DNA of 64,000 nt from Theobroma cacao (Eukaryota > Streptophyta > Magnoliopsida > Malvales > Malvaceae). Below the pieces are notes generated by a model. It worked only from the letters and a program-made list of their open reading frames with translations, was not told the origin of the DNA and did not search any database. The DNA is taken from positions 33,763,427-33,827,426 of the forward strand of contig NC_030858.1 of NCBI RefSeq assembly GCF_000208745.1, read 5' to 3'. Numbering within the stretch: the first letter of the stretch is position 1; each line of letters begins with the position of its first letter. Both the position numbers and the translations under genes were made by a program. Shown in pieces: positions 22,314 to 35,449 of this stretch.

Positions 22314-24676
22314 TGTACTCATTATTCTTCTTCTTTTATTTTATGTATTATTAAATGGGAATTTGTCCCAGCAAATGGAGATAGTGCCAAAGAAGTGGAA
22401 GCCAAGCCAGCCCGTGACCATGTACATTCACTTGATCTGGTTAATTAACTGAATTTATTGGCGTTTAGACCTTCTTTATTAATTATTTTGATCATTTCCG
22501 TATATAAAATTTATAATTTAATGTGGAGATAAAATAATTTTTTGACCGCAATTAAGGTAGTTAATTTCCATGTGAATTGTATTCATTAAATTATCTCGGG
22601 TGGCATTGCCAATATATATTGTGAATTAGTCTTTGTAAACTCACCTGCCCTACAACCTCATTCTTCTCCCCCGGGATTGCCAGCCAATGTATCTTGTCAA
22701 TATGCAATTGTTCTTGGTAATTGTTTCAAACTATCCGCCTGGCTACGGCCGGTAATTAAATAAATCAATTCCAATTCATTTCAAGCCCAATAGAGAGCTA
22801 GCTAATCTGTTAATGAAGGAGGCAGCCAGTTGATAAGAAATTCAACTAGGAACACAAGACAAAAGATACTTGGGACAATTGAATCTGAGAGGCTTTAGTA
22901 TTCATTCCCCTGAAATATTATAGATTAACCTGGGTGTCCCATTTGCCAGTTCCTAACTGAACTTGCCCAAAATTCTTTCATTTGTTTATTTTATTTAGCG
23001 TATGATATTTTGTGTGTGGATATTTCAGGAACATTTAATTGTCAGACCAGTTTTGTAGCTGGCATTGGCATTTCCTTACAATTTTGCCGGACTTGACATC
23101 ATGCTCAGAACATGTCTTCAATGGCTGGCTGACTCGATAATGTTTCCTTCAAGTTACGGGGCTGCACTTGCGACTTTTTCAAGTGGACCAAGGCCCCAGC
23201 CGCCATAGTGGAAAAAAACCTCAGTGCGGTAGAGAATATAGTTGCCATGATAGCCATTCGCGATCAGTGGTTTTTTACCGAGTTTCAAAGGGTTTAGGTA
23301 TTATTTAGAAAACTTTTAAGTAAGGGCACTGACTGTCACAATCCACATATACTGTTTTCTTTCACAAAACTATAAACATACCAAGTTATTATGCCTTAAC
23401 TTGGGTAAATAGAATAGGAGGAAATCATTAAGTTTAAAAAGAAAAATGCTTTAATTTCGGATGGATATTGGGGTAACTCCATTTTGCCAAAGTTCTCAAA
23501 TTTGGTAATCAATTGTTCATAAAACTGCATAAAAGGTCAAAGCTTATCCACAACTTTTAGCAAGCAAGCATGCTGCTTGGTTGAGCTTAATTTTGACCAT
23601 ATTCGATGAATGTGAAGTTGGTTCACTTCCACTACAATCCATCGATCAAAATCAATTCACACCATTTCAAACTGAACCAAGCAGTCAAAGATTACAGGTG
23701 CTAATTTAGAAGGGAAACAGAGAAACATTTGACTACAAGGTTTTTAATTAGATAACGCCAGAATAGGCTGAGCCTTTAATGATTTGAAAGTTGACTGTTT
23801 AATCACTTGCTTCTTTTACCAATATAACCCAAGCTTTTAGCATACATGAGCAAAATTTTTTGGCGTTGATACTGTATTTTCCAACAAAATTACCAAAGCT
23901 TGATCAGACTAATTCTAATATGTTTCCATGCCGTTTGGCCTGCAATTGTAGAATTGTAATGCATAATTCATATCCATTCATGTATCAACTGGGCTCACCA
24001 TCCATCAGACTTATGGACGGTTCGATACAATTCAGCAACTGAAAATGCAAGCCAAATTAGCATTATTTCTTTGGACTGTAGCTCCCCTGTGTACCAATTA
24101 AAGGACTAAGCATTTTCTTTTTTCTTTGCTAATTGGTAAATGGTGGTGCAAGAATGAAACTAGCCGGAAAGTTCATGTTCCATTGAAACAAAACCAAGTG
24201 TATGTATCAACTTTCTTTTTAAACACTAGAATTGAAGATGAGGGTAAACAAAAAACGAGGACATAGAATTGCACCATTCTCAATTTTCCACTCCCCCAAC
24301 CTTATCATTATTGAGCTCGCTCTCCCTGGCCAGTCTTCACCACTGAGAGCTAACATATCACTACCTTGAAGAGAAGATAATGGTAGAGGTACTCCCAAAA
24401 GATGCCTTAAACTTACTCCTTGAAAACACTTATCATGTGGCAAGTCTGAAAGTTACAATCCATCACTAGTATATCTGATTAACCACTCATCAAATGATCT
24501 CGAGTCTTTTCTGCACACATATGGCAAGACAACAATTGAAACCAACATTCACCTAAGACATCACTCAGTTGAGCAGAAAAACCTCAAAGAAAACAGGGGA
24601 TGCATAAGAAATTAAGAATGGCAACTAACAACCGAATTCTAGCTTAACTGAGAAAGAGTGCCACTGAAAATCTGCT
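22314..24676. other. intergenic stretch and 3' flank of the LRR gene
   Basis: No supported gene is seen. It has some more GC-balanced patches (22640-22760, 23140-23260) without a recognisable motif. The last few hundred bases before 24677 are probably the 3' untranslated region of the LRR gene. Confidence 0.5.
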
Positions 24677-27600
24677 TCACTCATCATCCCAGGTTGATGC
24701 CCCGCCCATTCCAACTTCAACTGCTGGGGCCAATTGAAGTTCAGGAAGCACACCACGTTTACTTTTCTTCTTTTTCACAGGGTAAGTAACTAAACTACCA
24801 GTCGATTTCTTAACTTGACCAGATGTTTCAAATATCTTCCTTTCACCATCATCTTTCGGATCTGCAACATCAGTTGTGAACAGCTCTGTGAAAGAGGCAC
24901 CTCCATCATCAATAATGTCAAGTTCGGCCCGTTTCCCTAATTTTTTCTTCTTTGGTTCCTCTTCAACTATGATACCATCCTCACCCTCGTGCACTGAAGC
25001 TTCTTTCTTCAGGAGCTTATCATTTGTTTTCCTCCCTTTTTGTATAAATTCTTTCTCCAAACCAAGAAGACTCACATTTTCCTGTTCCCCCTTTGATTTT
25101 TTCTTCTTTTCTTCCTTCTCAACAATGATATCATCCTCATCTACTGGAACTTCTGTTGACAGCTTGTCATTTCCTTTCTTCCTTTTCCTCTTCGATTCTT
25201 TCTCAGCATCATGACCCGTAGCATTATCAAGATTAATATCCTGTCTTTGAACAGACACCTGAAATTTGGGATTTTTTTTCCCTTTCTGATCCTTTTTCTC
25301 CTCCTTATGAATTTCCTCCTTGTTAGCAGCATTATGTGAAGCAATGTTAACAATTTCACCCATTTTATTTTTTATACTTTTATCAATTGGTCTAGCATTG
25401 AATATGTGCAAGGTAGGCAGTAACTTTTTAACCTGCAGTAGAGTCATTTATAGCAATCATGTCAAGAGACTAAGGTCATAAAAATTTTTTCTTGAAAGAA
25501 AAAAGGAAGAAAAATGTAGACAAGAAAAGTGTAAAAGGGCAAACATGACTACCTACAAAACAATAGACAAGAAAAGTGTAAAAGGGCAAACATGACTATC
25601 TACAAAGCATAGACAAGAAAAGTGTAAAAGGGAAAACATATGCCTACCTTCTTTGCTAATTTATCCTTTTCAGCTATAGGGTTTCCTTGTAGATTGAGAT
25701 TCTTCAGATTAACTAATGAACCCAGTGCCTGTCATTTTGTTTGTTGCCCATGAACAGTACTGAAAATGCAATTCCAAGAAAAAAAAAAAAGACCATAAAA
25801 TCAGGACAAACATCAAGTTTGCTTGCAACTAACCTTCAAATCTGACCATCTAGTGATCAAGTTATTTCCCAAGTCCAAATTTTGAAGTTTCTTATTATAA
25901 GACAACTCTGCTGGGAGACTCTGGGCAATTCACACACGTTAAAAGAGGGAGACAGGAGACATCAGTGATTAGTTAACAAAATTAAAATGTCAAGAAATGG
26001 GTAAATAACATAGGAAATAAAAATGAAAGCAGCTAACTGAAACATAATAGAGGCTGCAATGTACGAAACATGCTTACTAGGATAGTCATTGTGTAAAAGA
26101 GCATACTTTGATATCATTGTGAGCAAGTCGAAGCTCTTTTAATTCAATGCAGGACTTGAGTGAAGACTTGATATCTTGAATTTGGCAGTTAGACACAGAA
26201 AGCTGGAGCCAAGAGCAGTAGAAAAGCTTTAGGAGTAATCAATTGAAATTGCGTCTATAACATAACAATAAAGGAAGAACTCGTCACCTTTGTGACAGAT
26301 TTCAGCTTGACAAGCGAATCACCAATTTCACTGATAGGATTTCTAGAAAGCACTGCAGGATATTCCAGACAACAGAGACTAAGATCCAAGTTAAATGACT
26401 TAAGAGATTTCCAATGCACCAATTCGAAGGCAAAACTGGCTTTCTCTCCTCACTTAGTTTAGGTAAGTGAATAACACTAAGAGGACAAAAGTTATGATAG
26501 TATCCATGAAACAACTAAGAACAGTTTTTTTGCATTTTAAATGACAAATAAAGTGACCAAACTCCTTCATGGTGCTTGAGAATTGAACCTTTTGGCACTA
26601 ACAACATTGTACTCTAATGACCAAATTTTAAATTAGAAAGAGTTCATGTATAACCTACCCTAAATCCCAGCCAAACCAAAATGCCTTTTAACAGTATGCG
26701 GAGTCATCTTAAAAGGGTTGGATCTGGGTAGTGCCAAGAAGAGGGAAAAGAAGTAGGATGATGGGATGAGTTAAGAGCATGATTAGACAGGGTTAAGTTG
26801 AAATAGTTATCCCAACATTCCACTCCAGAATAACAGAGCTGTATTCTATATCAACTCCATTCTTACATTTGAATTTCAGCCAAAAGGCAATTTAAGTTAA
26901 CTTTGAAAAAAAAAATCACTGTAGAGTGTCATAAAAGCACATGCTGATGGCACGTTAATGAATGTCAACATAAAGGCTATGAACTCATACCAAGAGTGTT
27001 CAAGTCTTTCATTCCATCAAGGCCACATATTGAAACAATCTCGTTGTCTGCACAGCCAGCGAAACAGGGTAAATTAGCACTTTTATCCTAATTGCAAAGG
27101 AAAAAAAAAGAGAACAGTCTTTGAAAAACAAGTAGGACAAACCAGCAATGTAATGCATTTTATTACAAATCTTACCATTCAAAATTAATGCGCGTAAATT
27201 CACAAGTGGCCTAACCTCTTCCATTGATCTAAGCTTATTTTTGCCTGCATTCAACACCTAATTTACAAGCAAACGAATCATTTTTTATATGTCAATGTAA
27301 TGCATTTTAATTTGTTAATAAAATTAAGAATAAACACAGAAAGTTTAATGCTACTTACAGTCAGCTTAGTGAGTCCTTCAATTCCTATCAAAGTTTGCAA
27401 TTTGTTTTGAACAACTGATAACCATTTCAAATTAATGCAGGACTTCAATCCCTATAAATTGAAATTAAATTTAAATTTAAATTTATTTAATAAATAGGCA
27501 GTAACTGAGAAAAGATTAAACAAAGAAAGAAAAAAGACCTCGAGTGAAGTGAGATTGTTAAAGGCCAGGTCGAGTCTTTCTAGGTTTTTGAATTCAGCCA

Positions 27601-27792
27601 AGCAAGAAACCTGCAAAGAAAAAAAAAAGAGGAGAGATGAGAGGAGAGGAAATGGGAGGGATGGGAGAAAGAGGAATGGCGGCGGCATCGTACATCGGAG
27701 AGAGCTTTGTGGTCGAGAGAGAGAGAGGTGATGGAGTTGGGATCATGGGTCTGTTTGTCTTTCAAGAGTTGCTCTTTGGTCAAGCGAGCCAT
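24677..27792 (-). CDS. leucine-rich repeat protein, SDS22-like fold with Lys-rich tail (At5g22320-like)
   Basis: Ten exons give 495 residues: 27694-27792, 27539-27610, 27359-27451, 27176-27257, 26991-27047, 26288-26352, 26107-26202, 25834-25920, 25648-25728 and 24677-25432. All introns are GT-AG and phase closes throughout. The first half is a run of about ten 22-residue LRRs of the SDS22 type (LERLDLAFNNLTSLE, LRALILN, LKELRLAHNDIKSLP, LKNLNLQGNPI). Several exons hold roughly one repeat each. The second half is highly charged, with several KKKK clusters (KEEKKKKSKG, EEEPKKKKLGKRAE, PVKKKKSKRG) that look like nuclear or nucleolar signals. It is probably a protein-binding scaffold in the nucleus; the partner is unknown. 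The terminal exon encodes half of the protein. Confidence 0.92.
25517..25640 (-). repeat. three 46-47 bp tandem copies inside an LRR-gene intron
   Basis: Copies start at 25517, 25564 and 25610 with TAGACAAGAAAAGTGTAAAA. The third runs into the intron's donor end at 25647. They lie within the last intron of the LRR gene and do not touch coding sequence. Confidence 0.9.
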
Positions 27793-29415
27793 GGACCGCG
27801 GGGTATGGGTTTTAGCTAAAACCCTAGCTTTTCTGTCCAGCGAATTTGGCGGCGAGGCGGAGAATGTAGTTTCTTTTGAAGCATGAACACAGGGAGAGAC
27901 TGCAGGAAACGTGACTTAGCGGGCCAACATTGTGACACAAGGAAATGTCCGTTGCCCCCCTTTTTATCACTATTACGTAGTATTTATTTATTTTTTGTTT
28001 TCAAAAACATAAAATAAATGGAATTTTTAGAGATATATATTTTTTAAGAAAAATTAAATTTTCAAACTAGGATCTTTTTTCGTTATTTTCGAAAATTATT
28101 TTCCAAAAAGAAGAACAATAGAAAGAATAGAAATAGAGAAATTGAAGGAAATCCTGGTGAAAAGAAGGCAGTTAAGTCCTCCTTTCTGCCCAGACCATTT
28201 GAAAATGGGAGAAGGAGCCCACCACAAAACTTACCTAACTCGTGGGTTTTATCTTGCATTGTACGTAGCCTCAGAACCTCATAATCAGATTTCAATTCAG
28301 GTACTACATCTCAAGAGTTCCAAATTCCGGTCAGCAAAAATAGAAATGAAAGATTGAATCATAATTTAGGTACTAAGCTGAGAATTAGAAGTGAAACATG
28401 TTTCAGATTCTGATTAGCAACTATAAATATAATATTGTATCACTCAAACTAAATCATTAAAATGAAAGACGATTATAATTGGATTTGATTCAAATAATTT
28501 CGAGTTCAAATTATAATAAATTTGGATTGTTTCAAAATTTGACATTTTTGAGTTTGAGTTGGATTTGAGTTACAATCAAACTTGTAATTAAATTTTATAT
28601 TTTAGTTTTAAGTTTAGATTATTAAAATTTTAGATCAAATCGATCTCAATTTCAAATTGCTTCAAGTTCGAGTCATTTTAGATTCAAATCAATTCGGGTT
28701 TGAATTCAACTTACCAGCATTAATTAGAATGCATACATATCCTGAATAAAATATGAACATTTCCTATCCTTGAGTTTAGGGGTTAAATTCTAATAGATGA
28801 GGAGGTGACTTTTGTACCTGGTATAGAATGGAATGCTTTGAGTTGCAATACAATGATCTCCTCGTGCTTTTATGTTCTATTTATGGACTTATACTTGATA
28901 TGTAGGTGTTTCATATATCTGTCTGATTCATTCATGGTGGGTTATGCTTAACTTGCCACCAAAGAAAATTTAAAATCCTATCTTCATGCTTTATTCAGGA
29001 TATGCATTCTATCTATCGATCTGAAACAATTCCTTGTTGTTCTGTGAGTTCTGGGCCTCTGCTAAACCGCAACATTTAAACTTCTCTGAAAATATGTAAC
29101 CCAGTTGACAGTGATGGGCAAAGGCCATAAGGTAAGAATGAGAAAATAAATAAGAGAAACCTCTTTAATATTGTTAAAATAAAATGTGATCATAGCTAGC
29201 TGTCCTTCGCCATGATTTCCTCCAATTCACCAATTTTTGTTCTTTATAATTATTCTCTTCTTTTTGGGGAACTAGTTGTGCAATATAATGTTCTCCTAGG
29301 CTTTATCTTGCAGTTCAATGTTGCTTTAGAAATATGAAACCAAGGCTATAAGAGATTAGAGCAACATTACCATTCTCTGTGCTGAAGCCTGAAGGCAAGC
29401 ATATACTCTTTTCAT
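27793..29415. other. 5' flank of the LRR gene and intergenic stretch
   Basis: This begins with the presumed 5' leader and promoter of the LRR gene; no clear TATA box was chosen. Around 28470-28710 is a degenerate stretch rich in GATTTGAATT-like words, probably repeat-derived. No supported gene. Confidence 0.5.
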
Positions 29416-29513
29416 CTATGGGGAGCAAGTAATATTTACGCTGAGCTTAAGTACAGATGGTAGTGTATCCACATGGTCAAGAAAACATACAAAGGTGAAT
29501 ATTAAACATCGAT

Positions 29514-29662
29514 TCATAGACCTACTGTCACCATATAATAGATCAACAAACGACATGGGGAGAAAATAAGTATAGTTAAGCCGATAGCCATAGCAGATGC
29601 AGCTCTCCTGGACCAAAGGTTATTTACCCTGTTAGCCTCTCTGTACCAGACTTCAACTTTGA
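29514..29662 (-). other. possible 3' exon of the SLF/CPR1-type F-box transcript
   Basis: On the minus strand a good acceptor (TTTTGTGCAG, ending at 29663) precedes an open stretch whose translation ends in a hydrophobic segment (AMAIGLTILIF) and a stop at 29514. The F-box gene at 31908-33071 has a fair donor (GAAGAG followed by GTAATT) shortly after its stop codon. The stretch could therefore be a spliced 3' untranslated exon. A coding role is not shown. The spacer 29663-31907 holds no other candidate. Confidence 0.25.
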
Positions 29663-31907
29663 CCTGCACAAAATGAGAATGATAGTGAAGCAGTCTCAAA
29701 TGTGGATAATAACAACAATTCAAGTAAAATAATATCAGTGTGCAATGAACATTTGCACAAATATGTAATTCCATTTTCTTTTGGCTTATAGCATAACAAA
29801 ATGCCATTTCTCTGCTATTAAACAACCCTGCTAGTCAGCAACATGAATATTCATGTCCATCTGGTACTATATACTTGCCACACTCGTTAACACCTGGCAC
29901 ATACGATTTATACACCTTTTTTTCATAAATTCAAAGGAACACGCACATGGTGGAGAAACTTGAAACTGGCACTATTAGGACCTTAACCTATCCTTTTCGG
30001 AGTATGACAAGGCCCCATTCTGAAGGCATAGAAGGACCAAGGTCTTTATATGACTGGATGAAGGCCCTATTGCCAAGTCATATAAAATCCTTAAATACAA
30101 AGGTTCAATGTCATCACTTCTATTCCACAACATAACTATTGAAACAACAATTGTCACCAAAATGTTCCCAGAACAAAAAATATTGTAAAATTCAACATAT
30201 CAATAAAATCTACCAAGAAAAATGAAAAGGAAACCCTGAAAGGGAAAAAGCTATGTTTGGCTAGGCAGTTTGCAAGCCCCGCAAAGGAAAAAGTTAAATT
30301 CACTGCTAAAAATCATACTATTTTAGAGCCCTACAAAGGAAATGTTACATGGCAAGAAATGCTGAGCCTAGGAAACAAAATTTTAGATTAGAAAAGAAGC
30401 ACTCTGAACCTAGCAGCTTAAGTAAATATTGCCACAAGTATCCCAAAGCATAACCAAGCTGATTAAATGCCATGGAACAAAAGCAACAGAACTTCAGTTT
30501 CAAACTACAATATGCTTTCATTTTTCTGTGCTTGTTAAATCTCTTGACCTACAGATGTTATTTGGAGTATTTGACAATTTAGAAACTGTTATTATAGACA
30601 GAACATGAGCTAACATTCCAGTGTCTACAAATAACCATAAAGAATACATTTCAAGAGCAAGGAAATAAAGTATATCACATCAAACACTTTCTGTCACCAC
30701 ATTTTTAGGTTACATGCTATCACTGCACACAAGAAGCTTGAAGCTGAGAAGGGGTTCTTCAACTATCAAAATATTCTTAATGTATGAACCTCTGTGTCAG
30801 TAATTAAAACAAATTCATAAAGTTATCAACAATAACAGACATTGCCCCAAGCCCGTCAACATCACTCACATAAATACATTGCAAAGTATAGGACAAGGAT
30901 GAAGCAAGTACAAATGGGATATAAATATTCCCCTCTTTTACTATGTTGACTCCACTAAAATTATAAAAGCCACTGCTCAATTTTAGGCTAATTTTTGGCC
31001 TAAAGCAGCTTTGCCCCTATTGCATCCAATAATTACAAGAAATCACTTTCTGTTCAACTTAAACATTGATTTACTTCTTGAACCAATGATAATACATATG
31101 TACAACTGCTGTGAGAGACTGCATTCTTTTAATATATAAGGCTTTTAAAGCAAAGAATATTGTTGAAATTGATGTTCAAATTATTCTATTAACATGTTCA
31201 TAACAAGCAAACACATAAACCTGCACTTTTGCTTAACTTGAGCTAAAAGCATAAAACTTTCTTTTCTTTCCTTTTTTTCCTTCTGTTCCTAAGCAACAAA
31301 GCACACTGATATCCAACTTTGCAATCAGAGTAAGAAGAATAAGAAGAAGATCGCAAATAAATTGAATAAACTACCAAAAGTACACAAATGAGTGTAAACA
31401 TCTATGTAATTCTCCAGGCAGAAATCTCGCAAATTCACTAAAACAATCAAAAACAAACTGCTATGAAGCATCCAGACATGTCTTTGATCTACTGCTACAT
31501 TCATAGCTGTAATTATATAGTTACCATTTATATCTTCATATTTTTGTATATAAATGCCTAGTCAGTGTAATATCAAACTCATTGAGGAAAAGGTTGGTGA
31601 TTTACCCTCTCTATTGTGTCTTCTAAAACTTCTTAAAACCATCATAATAAAAGTAAAAAAATATCATAAGGTAAGACCAAATTTCTCCAAATTTACAAAC
31701 CATGTGTTGTGTGTGTGCCAGGTAAACACCCTGCAGAGGCCAAAATCTTTGACATAAAATCCAAGCATTAACAGCATTATCACAAGAAGCTCACAAGAGA
31801 ATATAGTCAAGACAAATTGCATAATAATTTACCAAGTGAAAAATATCCCATCAAAGCTTACCCCTTTCGTTTTATTTCCCTATTCCTCTTGAATTACCTC
31901 TTCGTTT
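29663..31907. other. intergenic or 3' untranslated intron, no supported gene
   Basis: The frames at 29947-30135 and 31554-31757 lack recognisable motifs and are probably chance. The stretch could be the 3' intron of the F-box gene to its right. Confidence 0.5.
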
Positions 31908-33071
31908 TCAATATCTATTTGATGCATCTCCGGCCCGCCGACGAATTATATGTTCCTCCTGCTCTGATCTTCCATTGATTGGAACCAAGCTCTCGACATA
32001 AGCAATAAGCTGCATTGTATTCTGATAAGCATGGATACCAAGATTCTTAAGTTCTCGAGTGGCAGGATCAAACAGCACTAGTTCGTGGTTTGAGCTCTCC
32101 AGAAATAATTCACCGTTCTTCCAAAACCCCAATGGCCTCTCAACTCCAGAAACAGATTCAATACTGAATTGTCTAGTCCATGATCCATTCATAACCCATA
32201 AATCGATAGACTTTTCAGTTCCCTCCCTAGGGTATACAATAGCACCAAGCGATCCATTAAAGTCCAAAAGTTGCAAATAATATTGTGCTAAAGACCCACC
32301 AAATGTTGGCAAAGGTAAAGTTGAAAAGTTTTCATTAGCCATGTCAAATGAAAGAATAAGGTAATCAGAATTCCCAGTTGCCTGCCAATAATAAGACCCA
32401 TTTACGTAATTATTGAATAAAGGTGATGCGTAAGGATGTGCCTCAGGAACTGAAATTTCCTTCCAGGAATCACTTTTCAGTGAATACAACTCAACTTGGT
32501 GGATCCAATCAGCTAGCCCGCCTTCCTCTTCATTCTCATCAAAATAATTAGTAACAAATCTTACAACTTTGTAGTCATCAGTTATAGAATCAAAACCAAA
32601 TCCAAGGCAACCGAAACTAGTGGAATCTACCGAAGGAGGGCGGTTGACTGAGGATCGAGGAAGGATTTTAAACTCTCTGGTCGATGGGTTCCAAAGGGCA
32701 GCTTTACCAGCATCATGTAAACAAAGTAATCCATTACAAGGACCAGAAACTACAGGGGCATACCAACAATTCTCAAAAAAGGGTAAATGAATGTTCTCTG
32801 TTACTGAAAAGTTTTCCCCTTTTTCTGTTGAGAGTGCAGAGAAATAATGGATGTCATTACGGGTGTTGCCATGACAACGTTTGAGGAGGAGATTAAGGTT
32901 GTTGTTTGTGAGGTTGTTCTGGTGATGTTTAGTAATGAAATCAGAGGTCCGAAAAGAAGAAGACCAAGGCTTGCAAACGCACCTGAAACGTGCCAGGGAT
33001 TTAACTGGAAGCTTTGAGAGGATGTCCATCGTCACCATGTCCGGTATTTCAAATTTGCTCCACCCTTGCAT
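31908..33071 (-). CDS. F-box protein with F-box-associated domain, SLF/CPR1 type
   Basis: This is an intronless gene of 387 residues starting at an ATG. An N-terminal F-box near residues 9-48 (IPDMVTMDILSKLPVKSLAR, then CVCKPW) binds SKP1. It is followed by an F-box-associated domain. Its landmarks are GPCNGLLCLHD, LWNPSTREFKILP, GFGFDSITDDYKVVR, VELYSLKSDSWKEI, NGSYYW, PLGFWKNGELFLE, LVLFDPATRELKNLGI and YVESLVPI near the end. S-locus F-box (SLF) proteins and CPR1/CPR30 (which targets immune receptors in Arabidopsis) share this architecture. The terminal YVESLVPI resembles SLF proteins. The gene ends 2.4 kb from an RNase T2 gene on the same strand. The ligase role is secure by family; the target is not. 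Confidence 0.93.
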   Translation of the reverse strand: MQGWSKFEIPDMVTMDILSKLPVKSLARFRCVCKPWSSSFRTSDFITKHHQNNLTNNNLNLLLKRCHGNTRNDIHYFSALSTEKGENFSVTENIHLPFFENCWYAPVVSGPCNGLLCLHDAGKAALWNPSTREFKILPRSSVNRPPSVDSTSFGCLGFGFDSITDDYKVVRFVTNYFDENEEEGGLADWIHQVELYSLKSDSWKEISVPEAHPYASPLFNNYVNGSYYWQATGNSDYLILSFDMANENFSTLPLPTFGGSLAQYYLQLLDFNGSLGAIVYPREGTEKSIDLWVMNGSWTRQFSIESVSGVERPLGFWKNGELFLESSNHELVLFDPATRELKNLGIHAYQNTMQLIAYVESLVPINGRSEQEEHIIRRRAGDASNRY

Positions 33072-34913
33072 TTTTCCTCTCGTATCTTTTCACTTGCTCT
33101 TTTCTGATCAACGGTTGTGAATTGAACAACAACAACAACTAATCCTTTTTATATGAATACATGAAAGAAAGATAAAAAGAAAAATTACTTGCCTTGCCAA
33201 CAGAAATAAATCGATGGAGAGGACAAATTGAGCTTACACATTTTTCATGTTGATATTCAATGTTCATTTTTTTATTTTTTACTTTTGCTTTTCTAGATAT
33301 TTTCATTTATCTTATCAATATGCTTTGTTTTTCTTTCCCGAAACAGAGAGGGAGAGCGGAGCTTCTTCCTTTTTCCTTTTTTGGTCAAAAAAGAAAGTTC
33401 ACTTCAGAAATGGCAAGATGTTTGATGGTGTAATCTCTCTATGACAATGTTATCACTTTGCACAACATAAATGTAAATGGAGTTACCAAGGTCTCACAAT
33501 GCGTGAGTATTTTCCATTCATTATTTATTTTAATACGAAAGTTTTTCCATTCTTCTCCTACCAAACATAACCTCAACTTCAACTTTGATCAAGTGTAACA
33601 AATTCACAGCCATTTTTATCATACACTGATACGTGTGTGCTTGAGAATAATGATATCTCAAGATAGAAATATCTTAAATTAGACATGTTAACTTTAATCA
33701 ATGTATTCTAATCGACTTTTGATTCTCAAACGCTCTCTTGACAACACAATTTAGTTAAAATTAGATTTTCGTGAAGTGAATCCAAATTAAAAAAGTTAAA
33801 CATAGGTAAATAAAGTGTGAAAATCAAATATGAAAAATGGAAGTCGCATAAAAATTTAATTAATTCAAAAATGTAAGTACCATCTTTAAAAGTTTTTAAA
33901 TAAAAATAAAAACTGTTCCGGTTCATTTCTTTTTTTAAAAAATAAAAATTGCTTCAATAGTTTTTATGACTTATCTTGAAATAAAAATTTTTTTATTTTT
34001 CTCAAAATTCAGCGATTTTAATTTCTTGAAAGTCTTAAATTCTTAAAATTTCAATTCTTTGTGAGAGTGGAGGCAATGGTTAAAGTCCTCCACCATATGC
34101 TTATTCAGATTCTAATCTTTCCAGACAAATGTTTGTGGCTTATTATCTACCAAACATTGTTTTGTCTTGTTCTTGAATTTATTAATTTGCCTTACCACTT
34201 GTTTTGCAAATAATTTTTTGGTGGCGTTGTCAACAACTGGTTACACCATGACATCATTTTCAATGATAGTGACAACTAAAGATTTTTGTATTGCTTCCAA
34301 TATATACATTAATTGGACCTTATTAAAGATTTTTTAATATGTTTTACATGCATTTAAATATTTAATTAATAATAAATATATATATCTATCTTGTTAATGA
34401 TGAATGACGAGGGCACATGTGAGTAGTTTTAAGAAATATATATATATCACCCAGGCTTTAATTACTTTGAAATTTTGAAAGTAAAGGTCTAAGGTTCTTC
34501 CTATTATTGCTCGTCTTTCCTTGGATATTTTCTTTACCTATATTTCTTTCCTCCTACCAAACGTAACTTCAACTTTGACATGAAACGTAAGAAATTCACA
34601 AGCTTCCACACTCAAAGAATGTTCAAATATGCTAAGGGTACCCATTTTCAATTAATGATAGCTGTGGGGTCGAGAATAATAATCTTTTGATAGATAATTT
34701 TTAAATTACACATTTTTCCTATCCTCGTGTGAAACATGTTAATTATATGTTTTTTTTCCACATAAATAAGCCGAGTATAGATGGATGCATATATATGGTT
34801 GTTGTAGTTGTAGTGCTGTTCCTGTACACTTGACAATCTAAATGCAGGGAGAGAGATGGGCTAGCCAGTGATATATGGCCATATATATTTCATCATAATT
34901 TGTCACATATAAC

Positions 34914-34947
<34 letters not shown>

Positions 34948-35449
34948 CCACCCTGAAAGCATTTTAATTTAATTTGCTAACGTACTTGTTTATTTTCTTT
35001 CATTTGCTCAAGGATGAAGACAATGACACTGCAAAATGACTCGTCTTACTACAATAATCAAAAGAGGAACGCGTGACAGGAATCATGACGAGAATCCAAA
35101 CAAAATGGGAATTAACTCTTATGCAGTTGCCATTGAAACAACATTGTAATGGTTTTCAACAACTTAAACTGGACTTGCATTAAACTCTTTTCTTCTTGCA
35201 ACAATTTTTTGAGCTAATTTAGGGGAACAGTTTGGGGAGGTTCAGACAGCTGGGACCAACGTTAACAGGGTGGAGGAGCCCTCATAAACGCAAACAAACA
35301 TCGGAAGGAAGACTAGTAAACCTTGATTTTGTATGGGGGATGCCAAATTTACTAACCATATACTTATCTACTCTTTAGGACTGCTATCCCAAGATTTATC
35401 TTATTTATAATTAAGAAGCGTCCATGCATCAGATCAGAACTAGTATAAT
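33072..35449. other. spacer between the F-box and RNase genes
   Basis: AT-rich sequence. An AT run followed by an AG dinucleotide run lies at 34914-34947. It holds the presumed F-box promoter on its left and the 3' end of the RNase gene on its right. No supported gene. Confidence 0.6.

Noticed and set aside
24876..25214. Plus-strand Ser/Phe-rich frame of 112 codons
   Set aside because: It is the shadow of the Lys/Glu-rich tail of the LRR gene.
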